Assembly (NCBI GenBank): GCA_943735955.1
Contig: OX030955.1
Span: forward strand, 975,234 to 1,039,233
Length of the DNA: 64,000 nucleotides
Reading direction: 5' to 3'
DNA from: Piscicola geometra
Taxonomy: Eukaryota; Annelida; Clitellata; Hirudinida; Piscicolidae
The notes under the pieces were generated by a model that did not search any database, was not told the origin of the DNA, and saw nothing but the letters and a program-made list of their open reading frames with translations. Below, piece after piece: positions 1 to 24,061 of the stretch (position 1 is the stretch's first letter; the number at the start of each line of letters is the position of its first letter). The translations under genes and the position numbers were made by a program.

Positions 1-210
1 TGTCATGACTGCTCAGGGACTGGAAGGGTCCTTGGACTGTTGGACTGTACACGGTGTCAGATCACGAGGGTGGATGCGCATGTGCAGCGATGAGAATACT
101 CATGACGTGAACGCTGTCAAGCTCTTTTGCATACAATTTGCAGATGAAGGTGAACTGTAGGGAAAAGTAAACTAGAAGAGAGTGGAAGAAGGCGATAAGA
201 TTAGAAGAGG

Positions 211-720
211 ATGGAATGGTGATGAAAATGATGGAATGGCGATGAAAATGATGGAATGGTGATGAAAATGATGGAATGGTGATGAAGATGATGGAATGGT
301 GATGATAATGATGGAATGGTGATGAAAATGATGGAATGGTGATGATAATGATGGAATGGTGATGAAAATGATGGAATGGTGATGAAGATGATGGAATGGT
401 GATGAAAATGATGGAATGGTGATGAAGATGATGGAATGGTGATGAAAATGATGGAATGGTGATGATAATGATGGAATGGTGATGAAGATGATGGAATGGT
501 GATGAAAATGATGGAATGGTGATGAAAATGATGGAATGGTGATGATAATGATGGAATGGTGATGAAAATGATGGAATGGTGATGAAAATGATGGAATGGT
601 GATGATAATGATGGAATGGTGATGAAAATGATGGAATGGTGATGAAGATGATGGAATGGTGATGAAAATGATGGAATGGTGATGATAATGATGGAATGGT
701 GATGAAAATGATGGAATGGT
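211..720. repeat. 20-bp minisatellite, about 26 copies
   Basis: Tandem array of a 20-base unit, gatgaaaatgatggaatggt, with single-base variants (aaa, aag or taa at one place). It starts about 40 bases beyond the NOS1AP-like stop codon, so it probably lies in or just past that gene's 3' UTR. All long reading frames through it are repeat artefacts. Confidence 0.95.
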
Positions 721-761
721 GCATAATCGTGTTTTAAAGTGGTTGATTTCTTCACTTGGTC

Positions 762-12701
<11,940 letters not shown>

Positions 12702-13740
12702 GATGTTGTTGTTATTGTTGTTGTTGTTGTTGCTGTTGTTGCTGTTGTTGCTGTTGTTGTTGTACTATTGTTTTCATGTGAGGGCTGTGTTTTTTGCTGT
12801 TTCTCCTGTTTGAGAAAGAAGCGGAAACAGACTGAGTGAGCAGATGGATGCTTGAATGCGTGGTGAATTGATGGTTAGAGGAACACATTGACTGATGGAT
12901 GGATAGGGGAAGGAATGTGCAAGTGGACAGTTATGCACAACCACTTCTAGAGTGTCTTGGATGAATGCCTCTGCAGTGAACATGTTTGTGTAACGCACTT
13001 TGGCGCAAAAGCTCATTAGTCATTTACATCGTCTATTGGAGACGGTTTATTGAATTACAAGTTCATTTGGCATTCATAGTCCTGATTCTGTATCATGAGA
13101 GGACGTCTGATTCATTATGTCCATCTTTAACTCTTCACTCACTTCTTCAACACCAAATGTTTTTCAAACAGATTTTGCTATTAATTTTTCCCTTATTTTC
13201 TTTTGTGAAAATTATTTTTATTCTATCTATTTCTAGGCCTCTTCCCAAACACGATGCCTTCATTAATTCCTCATTAACGTCGTGTCTGCAGTAACAATAT
13301 TTTCTTTCAGCCCATCCACCGCCTCTTTTTGTCGCCTCTTTACTTTTCGTTCTTCCGTTCTTCTCTTTTGAGTTGGTCACAAGGGTATTTTATTATTGCA
13401 TTTTCGCTTAACTTCTCAGAACCAGAGATTTTTAATAGAAACATTTGAGCGTTTGAGCCAGCAGAAGTTATCCTTCAGTCGTGAATTCAAGACTTGCTTT
13501 TGTTCTTGAGACCAGCGAGATTTAGTGTGGCAGGCTTTCCGCTCCTCGTGCGATAATGCAATTATCAGCGCCCTGATTTGCTGGCCGTCTGATCAGACGA
13601 AACACCTCTAGTTGTTTTATCGACTCCCTGCCTCATCACTCCATTCTTTCAAATCAGATTCATGCAGTTTTCTTTCCAGCAATGGTGTTTGAATTCACTC
13701 ACTCAACTGAAATATTAAACTTTTCATTGAACTTCTCCAG

Positions 13741-13830
13741 ACTTTCAAGCTCTGGCTCAGACTGTGTCTTCACTAAAAAAGCACGTGACTCAACTGGCAG
13801 AGGGGAGTGCGGATTGGCCGTCATCGGAGT
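13741..13830 (+). CDS. Candidate exon, unrecognised protein
   Basis: After a good acceptor (pyrimidine-rich tract then ctccag ending at 13740) a frame reads FQALAQTVSSLKKHVTQLAE, which looks like an amphipathic helix. The downstream limit is uncertain: possible donors are at 13806 and near 13821. The minus strand is also open here, so strand is an inference from the acceptor. It may belong with the exons at 21-23 kb. Confidence 0.3.
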
Positions 13831-15224
13831 GGACATCTTGCTAACGGAGAGTGCTCCTTCGTGCTTGTGATTCCTTTTCATTTGCATTCGGTTAAATATG
13901 TGCAGTTTAAGAAGAATGATTTAGCGAAAATGAAAATGCAAGCAATAAGTCAGCCTTGAAGCTCCAATAGCAGCTCAATACCACACTCTATTGACTTGCC
14001 ATATTTCATAGCCTCTCTCATAAAATTCACTTTCGGAAGAAAATAAACTCCTTAAAGCTGAAATGACCTCCTTAACTCAGTCAATAAGATTCGCATCTGG
14101 ATGATCATCATCATCACCCTGCAAAGACTTATCAAGAGAGTGTCTCTGGGCAGCACAGGCGCACGCACACACACGCATATTCGCTGTAGTGGATGTGAGT
14201 GGCAGGTGAGATTAAGGGATTTGATGTGGCTTGTATATAGGGAAACTCGTTCGGTGGGTGCGTGTGTGAATGTGAGTGTGTCCACACTTGAACGAGAGAG
14301 CAGATAAATACGCATGTGCCTCACCCTCCAGCGGGCACATTGCTTATTCAAGCCACATCGAGTCTGCATTCTTCCCGCACAACTTCCCCTCCCTCTTATT
14401 ATCGTTTTCATTTTGAAACTTTTCTTTGCTGTTTACTATTAATCTTTGAAACTTCTAAAACCGCTAAATGACAGTGCCTTGGTGCCCCAGTGGGTGAGTA
14501 AGCCCCACTTGTAATCTCTCCGTCTTGCTAGCATCCACACGATCTTTTGTAGTCGTAGAAAAATTAAAGAACAAAATCCAATTTGGAGACTTGGAGCAAT
14601 AATTTGTTTTCCGGTGCTCAAGACCTTTCAGATAGGTATTACTTTTCACAAAGAGACGCCGTAATAGCACAGTGGGCATTTGGATGAGTTAGTGTTGGGT
14701 AGATGAATGAAAAATATAATGAAGAAAGAATAGAGTACGTGCTTGCGTCGAGAAAGGGCTAGTGAGCAAGTGGACAGACGTGGCAAGCACCTGGTTAGTC
14801 AGTGTTTTGTAAAATGTTTTTTAAAGTGTTGCAATCAGGCACGGAAGGCCACAAGACCTCAAGTGGAGGTGCAGTGTGACAACTCGTTCAGAGCAGGTCG
14901 TTGTGAACAAACAAGGTGGCTCTCTACATTCGTCTAAGGAAGCCACTCAGTATAATAGGAAATATACATAGAGAACATTAATGTTTTAAAAAGTGAATAA
15001 TTTATTTTAACGAAAATAATTAGATATATGTTGAATTTCATGTAAGGAATTTGTACCTTGTGGAGTTGACTTCCAGATAGGCTGGTCTTAGCCAGTGTCT
15101 CCAGGACCGAAGGATCTCAAGCAGGAAGCAACAGCACACGGTACGCACGCTGTAGCTGAAGTTTGTGATCGTTAGAGCGCTAATTGACGAGTCAATCCAG
15201 CCATCGATCACACATCAGTGTGTA

Positions 15225-15475
15225 TGTGTAAATGAGTGTTGTGTGTAGTTGAGTGTTGTATGTAGTTGAGTGTTGTGTGTAGTTGAGTGTTGTGTGTAGT
15301 TGAGTGTTGTGTGTAGTTGAGTGTTGTGTGTAGTTGAGTGTTGTATGTAGTTGAGTGTTGTGTGTAGTTGAGTGTTGTGTGTAGTTGAGTGTTGTGTGTA
15401 GTTGAGTGTTGTGTGTAGTTGAGTGTTGTGTGTAGTTGAGGGTAGTGTGTAGTTGAGGGTAGTGTGTAGTTGAAG
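15225..15475. repeat. 17-bp minisatellite
   Basis: About 14 copies of agttgagtgttgtgtgt with occasional variants (gta for gtg). Intergenic. Confidence 0.95.
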
Positions 15476-15769
15476 TGCTAGTATAGTGCTTTTTTGTTGT
15501 AGCAGTTTTTATGGCGCAATTGTGCGTAATTTGGTGGTAATATAAAAGCACAAGGATTATTATTGTAAGTTTTAGAAATAATATTTCTATTCAGTGCAGT
15601 AGTTTTAGCCGCCTCGTTAATAAGTGATTTGTTTTTGTAAAAAAAGTGTAGTTATAGTCCAAAGTGAAAAGTATTGAAGAGTAGTAGTAGCAGTATCAGA
15701 AGGGTATGAGGTTACTTTGAATGTTACAGAATCGATTGACAGATGCAGACTCAAGAGCAAACTGACACA

Positions 15770-15971
<202 letters not shown>

Positions 15972-18900
15972 ACCAATTTAAATAGTGGTCCTTTTTTGAC
16001 GGCGTTTTTTGTCTGTAGATGAATACTTCAATAAGACAAAGTAACTTCGTCAATAGTTCAATTTTGTGAGTAGTACTTGAAACACATTATAACCGACTGA
16101 ACATCTAGTTAAGTTCATACTTCGTGCATCTTCACAATACAGTCTTTCCCTTATAAATATCTGCATAATTCAGTTCACAAACTCGGCACAACTCAACCTG
16201 CAAAACTTGTTTTGAGATCATTCCAAAGTTCCGTCTAAGACGACTTTTGTCTCCTCCATCACCACTATATATATGCGCCTGCGTGTGTGTGCGTGTGTGT
16301 GTGTGTGCGTGTGTGTGTGTGCGTGTGTGTGTGCGTGTGTGTGTGCGTGTGTGTGTGCATGTGTGTATGTGCTCCTACCCTTCCAGCGACGCAAATGCGT
16401 TTGCACACGCACATTTCATCTAAAAAAATAATTTATATTCGTCTTCATATGAAGATGTTCGTAACCTCATACACACACGCTCTTCTTTTTTTTATTGTTT
16501 CATTTATTCATCCATTGAGGCGGGGAAGATGATCCTAATCATATGGCAATGACAGAGATGTTACCTCACGGAGTCTCCCCAGGCACGCACTGACAGAAGA
16601 CTTTAGTTTGATTTGAGCTGAGTGAGATGGATGCCTAAGTTACTTGCGCCATAGCTTGCGTTCAAAAGAAAGAATGTTGCACAGCATTTTTGGCGTCACA
16701 CTCTCCTTCGAAACCACCAAGAGGGCTGGAGATGTCAACTGGTGCAGTAGATCTTCAATGTGTCCTGCTTTAGCGTTTTTAAATGTCTATTTACCAGTTG
16801 TCAGGACATCTACGCTAGAAGCAAAAACAAGATTTCACGTGCTAAGAAGGATTTCTTCAAGTCCCTTCAGATTTGAAAGCCATCAGCCATCCTTCCAAGT
16901 TTGTTCATTCCGCTCACACACACACACACATAAATGCTATATACATACACACACACACATAAATAGCCACATACACACAAACACATAAATGGCCACATAC
17001 ACACAAACACATAAATGGGCACACACACACATAAATGGCCACATACACACGCACCAACACAAAGAAACTCATGTTTTCATACTTACGGCATGTAGCCATA
17101 AAATTGCAGTTGGTTGAGTCGGCCGAAAATCCCTACAGAGCTGTACGTTGTTGAAGTACTATAGCGGAACATTTAAAAAGTGAAATGTACATCATAATTG
17201 CCGAGCAAACTCATAATTGAAATTTAGAGTTAGTCTTTATGAGCCAGCCAGGGCTGTTAGGAGGACCAGTGGAGTATCATATTCATTTATCGACGCACGT
17301 GTCTGTATATTTTGGTAGATCGGTTCGACTGAGGAAGAGCTTGGAGGCCTGAAGAAGCAAAAAGATTGTTTGAAAATGGGGTGATGTTTATGAGTGCAAG
17401 GCAGCACTCTTGCACACGCTTCAAGGCAGGAGCATGTCTGTGATTAATCACTTGCAGGCACGAAACAAGGCGCTGGAATTATAGACACACTTTTGAAATC
17501 TAACAATCTTTTCTTTCCGATGCTTTATTGTTTTTTTTTATTTTACTTTATCTTCTTCATCTTTATCATCTCACCATCATTAACATCATGATGCCACCAC
17601 TACTACCCTTATAGCTTTCTCTTCAAACTTTTCTTTTCAATTCTAAGACAAAGCAAAGAAATGGTTGAACAGATGGTGCTTGCGACGTTGTTGCTGCCTT
17701 TCTCCGTTGTTTCTATTCTTTCGATTTTTGATTTTCCGAGGTTAATGTTTCAAAGTTGTGAATTTTATCGACCTACCTCAATAAAAGCCTATCAGCATCA
17801 ATGTCCTTCTCATCTCTCTAGAGTATCACCAGCATAAACTTTTAGCCTCAACACACAACAAGAAACGACACAATTCAACACATGAGAACGTACAACGACA
17901 CACAAAGACACATACGAACAAACAAAGACACACAAAGACACATACGAACAAACAAAGACACACAAAGACACATAACAAGACACATAGACTCTGCAGCAAT
18001 CACAGGCTTCTCCTCTGTAAGCTGCATTGTTAGGGAATGACTTTGTTATTGAACGTCTGCTTCGGAATGGTGCTTGCACTGTCGGTGCAGCAGAACATTT
18101 CTTGCCAACACTTCAGAACCACTCATTCTTTCACACAACGACGATAATTCTGGGAGTGTTGAAGATGGAATAAACCGTACAACAATGTATTGGTTCGCTT
18201 CCTACTCAGTCTTTTTTTATTAGATTTTGTGTCACCACGTTTAAATCTTTCGAAAATGAAAAATTCTTTTTATTCGCTCAATATTTCAAAAATCCATTTT
18301 TTAAAATTGAGTCTTTAAACGATTCAGTCAGGCACTTGCGATGACACTCCCACGCAAGGAGACAGTTTGAAACGCTTTCGACGTTCCAGTGATTAAATTC
18401 TCGGCTCGTCTGTAGGACAGTGTCACAAAAGAAAAAATAATTTAAAGTCCAAATGCATTAGAAAGTTCTTGCGAACTGCCTCCCTCCCTCGTGACACATA
18501 GAATATCCTACTTAAGATGGGTGAGTGATGACGCTGCATTAAGAACGAATCAATTATTAATTTGCAGGCAATTAAGGAGTTCTTACCAATAAGTAAGACC
18601 CATTTCTCAAGCAGTTTGCATGCACACACGTAATGGCGTGGTGGACGAAATGAGAGCCGAGCATCAGCGTCGAACCACAAAAATGTCCATGAATTCTCAA
18701 AGAAGATTTTGCAGACTTTGTTTAAATTACCTGATCTCAAAAACCTTTCAAACTTGTTAAACACTCCTTTAGTGACACTTGAAAAAACGACTTCGCTTTA
18801 ATGGATGCAAGACTTTTTGAAGACACTTAACTGAAAAATTCTTTTCTGTACAAACGATTCGAGAATAAGTGATTCTTCTAGGCATGCTAACTCGGAAGCA

Positions 18901-19407
18901 CTCCTCACTGAAGTGACTTCTTTACTAGCGTCGAGAGAGACTCGATTTATGAATGCTTTATCTGCGTTAAGTTGTTAATGTCGCTTTGTTGCCTTGTTCT
19001 TACTCTTCAGATTTGCGTTTTCTGTTTTCGATTCGAGGCCGATAAGGCATCTCCCCATGAGCAATTCCAGGAACGCCATGCCACCTGGAAGCCTAATTAC
19101 TTTTCGACGCACACTGGATGACGCCAGATTGCACTCTTCCACTTCGATGAGGTCTCCTAAAACATATTTCCCTGCTATTGGATGCATCAAGGTCTCTTCT
19201 TTTTCTTTAAGCTCAAACAGTCTACAGAGAGACTTGCAGCATTAAATCTTCCGTTCTACACTCTAGGATCTCGTTGCAAACAATTGTCTTTGTGAGGTTA
19301 CAGTGGTGATATGGCGATGGTGAGGATGAGACATAACATTTATTCAACCATCGTCGGACAACCAAGGCTTCAAGAGAGAGAAGCCAATGACAACATTAAT
19401 AATAAAA

Positions 19408-19597
<190 letters not shown>

Positions 19598-20968
19598 GTG
19601 AAAAGCATAAATATAGAGGCGTATAACCCGTATGAGCTTCATAGCCACTCAGACTTCAAATTTTCATTCTCGTTCATAAGTTACTAAGGCATGGGCTGCA
19701 CTCGAACCTGGGACCGTTGACCGTTGGGCAAGCCGATTAAAAAATATCATTGATAATGACGGCATTTAAGAGTGATAATATTTCTGATAATTAAACAAAT
19801 TATTAGAGTTATGGAAGACAATGTTTTAAAACATTCGTTAGACATTTGGACTCTCAGTTCGCTGGCATGAGCGCCATTGGCACCAGAGTGACAATTAACT
19901 TCATTTCACTTTATGTGTCTTTTACACTTTTTCCTACTTTAACATTTAGACAAACTGACGAACAGAATTTTAAGAGTGTAAGAGCAACAAATCAAAATTC
20001 AAATTGGTGTCAAAACAAATGATCCCTGAAAGAAGGAATGGAAAATGTACTGGAAAATGGCATCAAAAAATAATTTTGTTTTTATTTTTTAGTGACAATC
20101 AGTGAAACGATTCACACAGTTGCATGTGTTGGCACAATAAGGTAGTTGGTTGTCGTTTTATTAGTCAGCAAGACTTTGTTGACAAATGTCTTGTCATGAA
20201 AAATGTGAAGCTTTTTTATATAAACACTAAAAAATATATATAAATGTTTTTCAATGAAAAAAATACTTTGTTAATTAAAGAATTAATCTATCATGACAAA
20301 CCCTTACCGTTCCTAGTAAATGTTGCTATTGTAATTGCTGCAATTAGGAATTGTTTCCCGTATACCTATACTATAGGTCCTATAGCAATATACTATATTC
20401 TAATATATGTTGTTCCCCATACTCAAGAAGAAAAATCAGAATAAAGATAGATCCTAATAAAAATATATCAGAGTACCTTATATTTAATCATAGTAATAAC
20501 CATTACCGTAATGGGCATCATCATATCGTCAATGATTGCGAAAATATAACGGAAACCTGGGATGTAATTATTAATCATCACCATTACCAGAGCTTCTGAG
20601 TCAAGACTTAGCAGCTTTTTATTTCAATTAGGGTGATGATGATGATGTTGTTGTTGCTTGTTAAAGGAAGTCGTAGTGCTGATACGACCGTTTCTTTTGT
20701 GTGTTGAAAATTGTGAAGTTATTAAATAGTTGCTCCAAGAAAACGAATAATTAATTAGTTTAAAGTTGAAAAAAGTTTGGATTTATTAAGAGAAAAGACA
20801 AAATAAAAAAGAGTTTTTGTGAGGAACACAGAAAGCACATAAAGGGTCTTAAAGAGCTTTAAGAATGCATATAAACGGTTAATAGAACTTCTATAACTGG
20901 AATTTTATATAAAACTTTAAAAATGATTTGTCAAATAATTATTGAAATTATCAAAAATATTGATTTAG

Positions 20969-21061
20969 GCTCGCATCAAAGAATGCTGAGTACTGAGACA
21001 GATGCGTTGGAGTTGGTGAAGGAGGGAATGGTGGAAGCAAAGATTGAGAGTAGACTGGTTG
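20969..21061 (+). CDS. Candidate exon, unrecognised protein
   Basis: Acceptor tttag ends at 20968. The frame then reads TETDALELVKEGMVEAKIES, a charged helical segment, and ends at a possible donor at 21062 (gtgttc) or at ctg|gttggt just before it. The composition resembles real coding sequence more than the surrounding AT-rich DNA. I do not recognise the family. Confidence 0.4.
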
Positions 21062-21255
21062 GTGTTCTTTTGTTCTTCATAGACATGCATCTTTTGAAAT
21101 CACTAAGAAGCACAGCATGAGTAATTTAAAACTAAGTACACTTTTTAATCAGCTTCAAATCTCAACACGTTTAAAATCCTACGTCAACATGTTCATTCAA
21201 AATCACTCGGTTTTGCTTCCGTACTAACATGCTAAAATTGCAATCTTCCAGTTTA

Positions 21256-21318
21256 GAGGCTACCGCAGCAGGTGGTTGAGGCTTTCGAGGTGTGTCTCAA
21301 GCCGCGTCTGCTGCTGGT
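21256..21318 (+). CDS. Candidate exon, unrecognised protein
   Basis: After a tandem acceptor (cttccag then tttag) the frame reads RLPQQVVEAFEVCLKPRLLL and stops exactly at a strong donor, gtaagag. Joining it to the 20969 exon needs the upstream donor ctg|gttggt for the phases to match. Probably part of the same plus-strand gene. No family recognised. Confidence 0.4.
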
Positions 21319-22235
21319 AAGAGTCTTGAATGTGTGGTTTGATTGTAAAAAGAAAATATAGTGTTTGAAGAGTTGCTCAAAATGTAAGGCATGTCTTAAA
21401 TGGACTTGATAGCATGAATGGATGCATGCACATCACTTATGCAGGTTTGAGCTATTTCAGGATGAGGCGAGTAGTCTGACCAAAGATCCTCTGGAAGTCT
21501 TCAGGGGCTACCAGGTGCTTGCATGAGGAATCTTCATTCATTGCACCATCAATGCTGCACAAGCAAGCCACACTACAAAAAACAGTGAAACACCGCAAAA
21601 AGTAGCACAACAAAACAGCAGTAACATGTCTGAACAATTATAGTAACATAACGCAACATAGCAACAAAGCAATAAATCTTCAAAATGTACATAAATGATG
21701 ATGCCTGCAGGGAGACAGGGCGCTGGTGGTGCAGAAAGGGGGTAGAAGTGGTGTGCACATGTGTCTCAGAAACCACCACCGACCCCTCAAACTCAGCACT
21801 CTCTCGCGTGAGGAAGATAATATGATGGTGCATATGCAACTGTCGCAGAAGGAAGTGAAACGGTTTTTAATATAGTATAATACATACAGTATATAAATAC
21901 ACTACAGTCCTGGAAGCAGACACATGGGTTCAACTAATAAACGAATGTTTGAGCTGGAGTCCTTCTATCAACAATCCATCCCGAAATCAGCACCCTTTAT
22001 CGCGACAAGTTTCTTACTCTGCCTCTCTCTCCAGTCCAGCCATCTTGCCGATGACGTCCGCTCTTCCTATCTTCACTTCTTCCTTCTACTCTCATAATGA
22101 ACATCCACACAAAATGTCTTCTTCTTCTCTCACGAAAAGTAAGTGGAAACTTCCTATAGTGTAACTTTTTTCTATTTCTTTTTAACTTATCATGCGATTT
22201 TTTCGTTATTTCTGGCATAACAAGCGCTCTTGAAT

Positions 22236-22292
22236 TTGAGGAAAGAGCGCTATAGAAATCTATTTCATTGATTGATTGATTGAATTTGATTG
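22236..22292 (+). mobile_element. 3' tail fragment of a non-LTR retrotransposon
   Basis: The sequence gaggaaagagcgctatagaa followed by repeated attg units resembles the 3' end of CR1/L2-type LINEs, which end in short tandem repeats. The same gcgctata core occurs after the reverse-transcriptase remnant at 30.7 kb, so both may come from one family. Confidence 0.5.
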
Positions 22293-22770
22293 ATATCACT
22301 TCGATTCTATTCAATATTTCCACTATTCTATTCCTCCGTTATTCCTTTAAATACCTTTTAACGTTTGAATAAAACACTTTCCTTCTCATGCGCAACCTTC
22401 GACACTTCTCTTCCACCCTGCATTGCATTCCACCTCTTGCAGAAGAGCCTCTGCACACTTTTTCAGTGCAGTGGTCAGCTGGAGGCCAACTCACCTCCAC
22501 ATGCCTCTTCCATCTCTCCAGCCATCACGTCTCTCTGGTTTCTCTCACAGGTACCACTCCTTAATGACTGTTTTTTCATCTTTTCACTGTTCCTTCCGCT
22601 TCATTACATCAACCCTTCACTCCGTTCATCACTGTGGAGCTCCACAGGGCTTATGCCTTAAGCTGTTCTTTAACTTGCTAACTTAGTTGACTCAATTCCT
22701 TCAGTTTCATTGGTTGGCATCTCCCACATGTCTTTGAAACTTTAAAAACCTCCATGTATTCGGCACAGAG

Positions 22771-23098
22771 CCAGACGAAGTACTGCTGCATTGGGCGATC
22801 GAGGGCGTCAAGAGGTATGGCTACAGCGAAATGTGCTTCGTCATGGAGCCTGAGTGGTGAGTGCAGTTTGTTTTGTGATTTCTGCATGCTATGGTGCTAT
22901 TCTTTTGATGAACTAAGGATCAAATGTTGTGAAGCTTCCTGGTTATTTTGTTATGCAGTAAGTCTGATACTGTAGCACCCTGAAACCATGCATCTCCACC
23001 ATTTACAACGCTAGACATTTTGCATACTTCAGTGTGGACCAGCGGGTTGCAGTCTTCACGAACGAGGCTCCTCTCATATACAACACCTTCCATGAACT
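22771..23098 (+). CDS. Two candidate exons of an unrecognised gene
   Basis: First exon: acceptor ggcacag, then a frame reading EVLLHWAIEGVKRYGYSEMC up to MEPE, ending at a perfect gtgagt donor near 22858. Second exon: after cttcag at about 23031 the frame continues in phase with VDQRVAVFTNEAPLIYNTFH and then a gttt donor or read-through. Joint phase 2 is consistent and gives MEPECVDQRV. It looks like a conserved cytosolic protein, but I cannot name it. Confidence 0.45.
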
Positions 23099-24061
23099 GG
23101 TTTCAACTGTGCACTTCTTATATATAGTTTATATTGCTACCGAAAACACTAATAATTGCCTCAGTTTTTCGTAGTAATGACGAGTTAAGATTTTGCACAC
23201 TAATTTCTAACTCAAAAGTTTGCTTGAAAATTGTTAAAATCTTTTGTCGATCAAGAGAGGTGTAATTCAGGCTTGTACAAATCAATCGATGTAAGGATGT
23301 TGATGATGAAGAATATTAAAATTTAATGTTACATTTCACAGTCGAAGCAGCTGTTCAGAAGAAACTCGAACGTTTGAGAAAATACTTTTACATTTTTATT
23401 ATTATTATTTTAAATCTGTAAATTATTTTCAACTATGACTGAAAAGTTTGATTCCATAATGCGTATTTAATTAAAACATTATCAATAAAAGTTTTCTTTA
23501 ATTGCTTTTAAAAACAACATTTGTGATTATTTTTGAACAATCTGGTGTATATTTCTCTTTTTTTTGACCTTTACAATATTATACATAATTTTGAGCTTTT
23601 TCAATCTATTAAATTTGTTTTGCTGAATTTAAATAAATATAATTTTGTTTTAAAAATTAATACTTTTTTTCTTCAATAAATGTTTGGACTTTAATCATAT
23701 TCGTCCCATTTAACGCTTTAACTTAGTATAAATTAACTTTTAGCATTGTATATTTTATTTGTTTTTTTTTATATTATGTTGATTTTAGACTTATTTATAA
23801 TTTAAAGTTCATTGAACATATTTTACCAAAAAAACCTATTTAATCCTAACTAGAAAAATTGTTCGTTTTAAATGGCTGGCTTATTCTGTTCCATTGATTT
23901 CGTGAAATGTGTTCTAAACTGCAGAAATTCTTGTCACAGACTTTTTTTGCTTCAAAAACAAGACCAAAGGCATTTAAAACGTCAGCAGAATTTATATATT
24001 TTTGTTGCTCAATTACATATACTAAATATTTAATATGCTATAAAATTAGCCTTTTTGCCAG

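Noticed and set aside
201..755. CRISPR-like or satellite-encoded protein array
   Set aside because: Direct tandem repeats with no unique spacers, in a eukaryotic context. A simple minisatellite.
18975..19245. Opposed open frames on both strands
   Set aside because: Neither has acceptor-donor context or a family match that I can defend.
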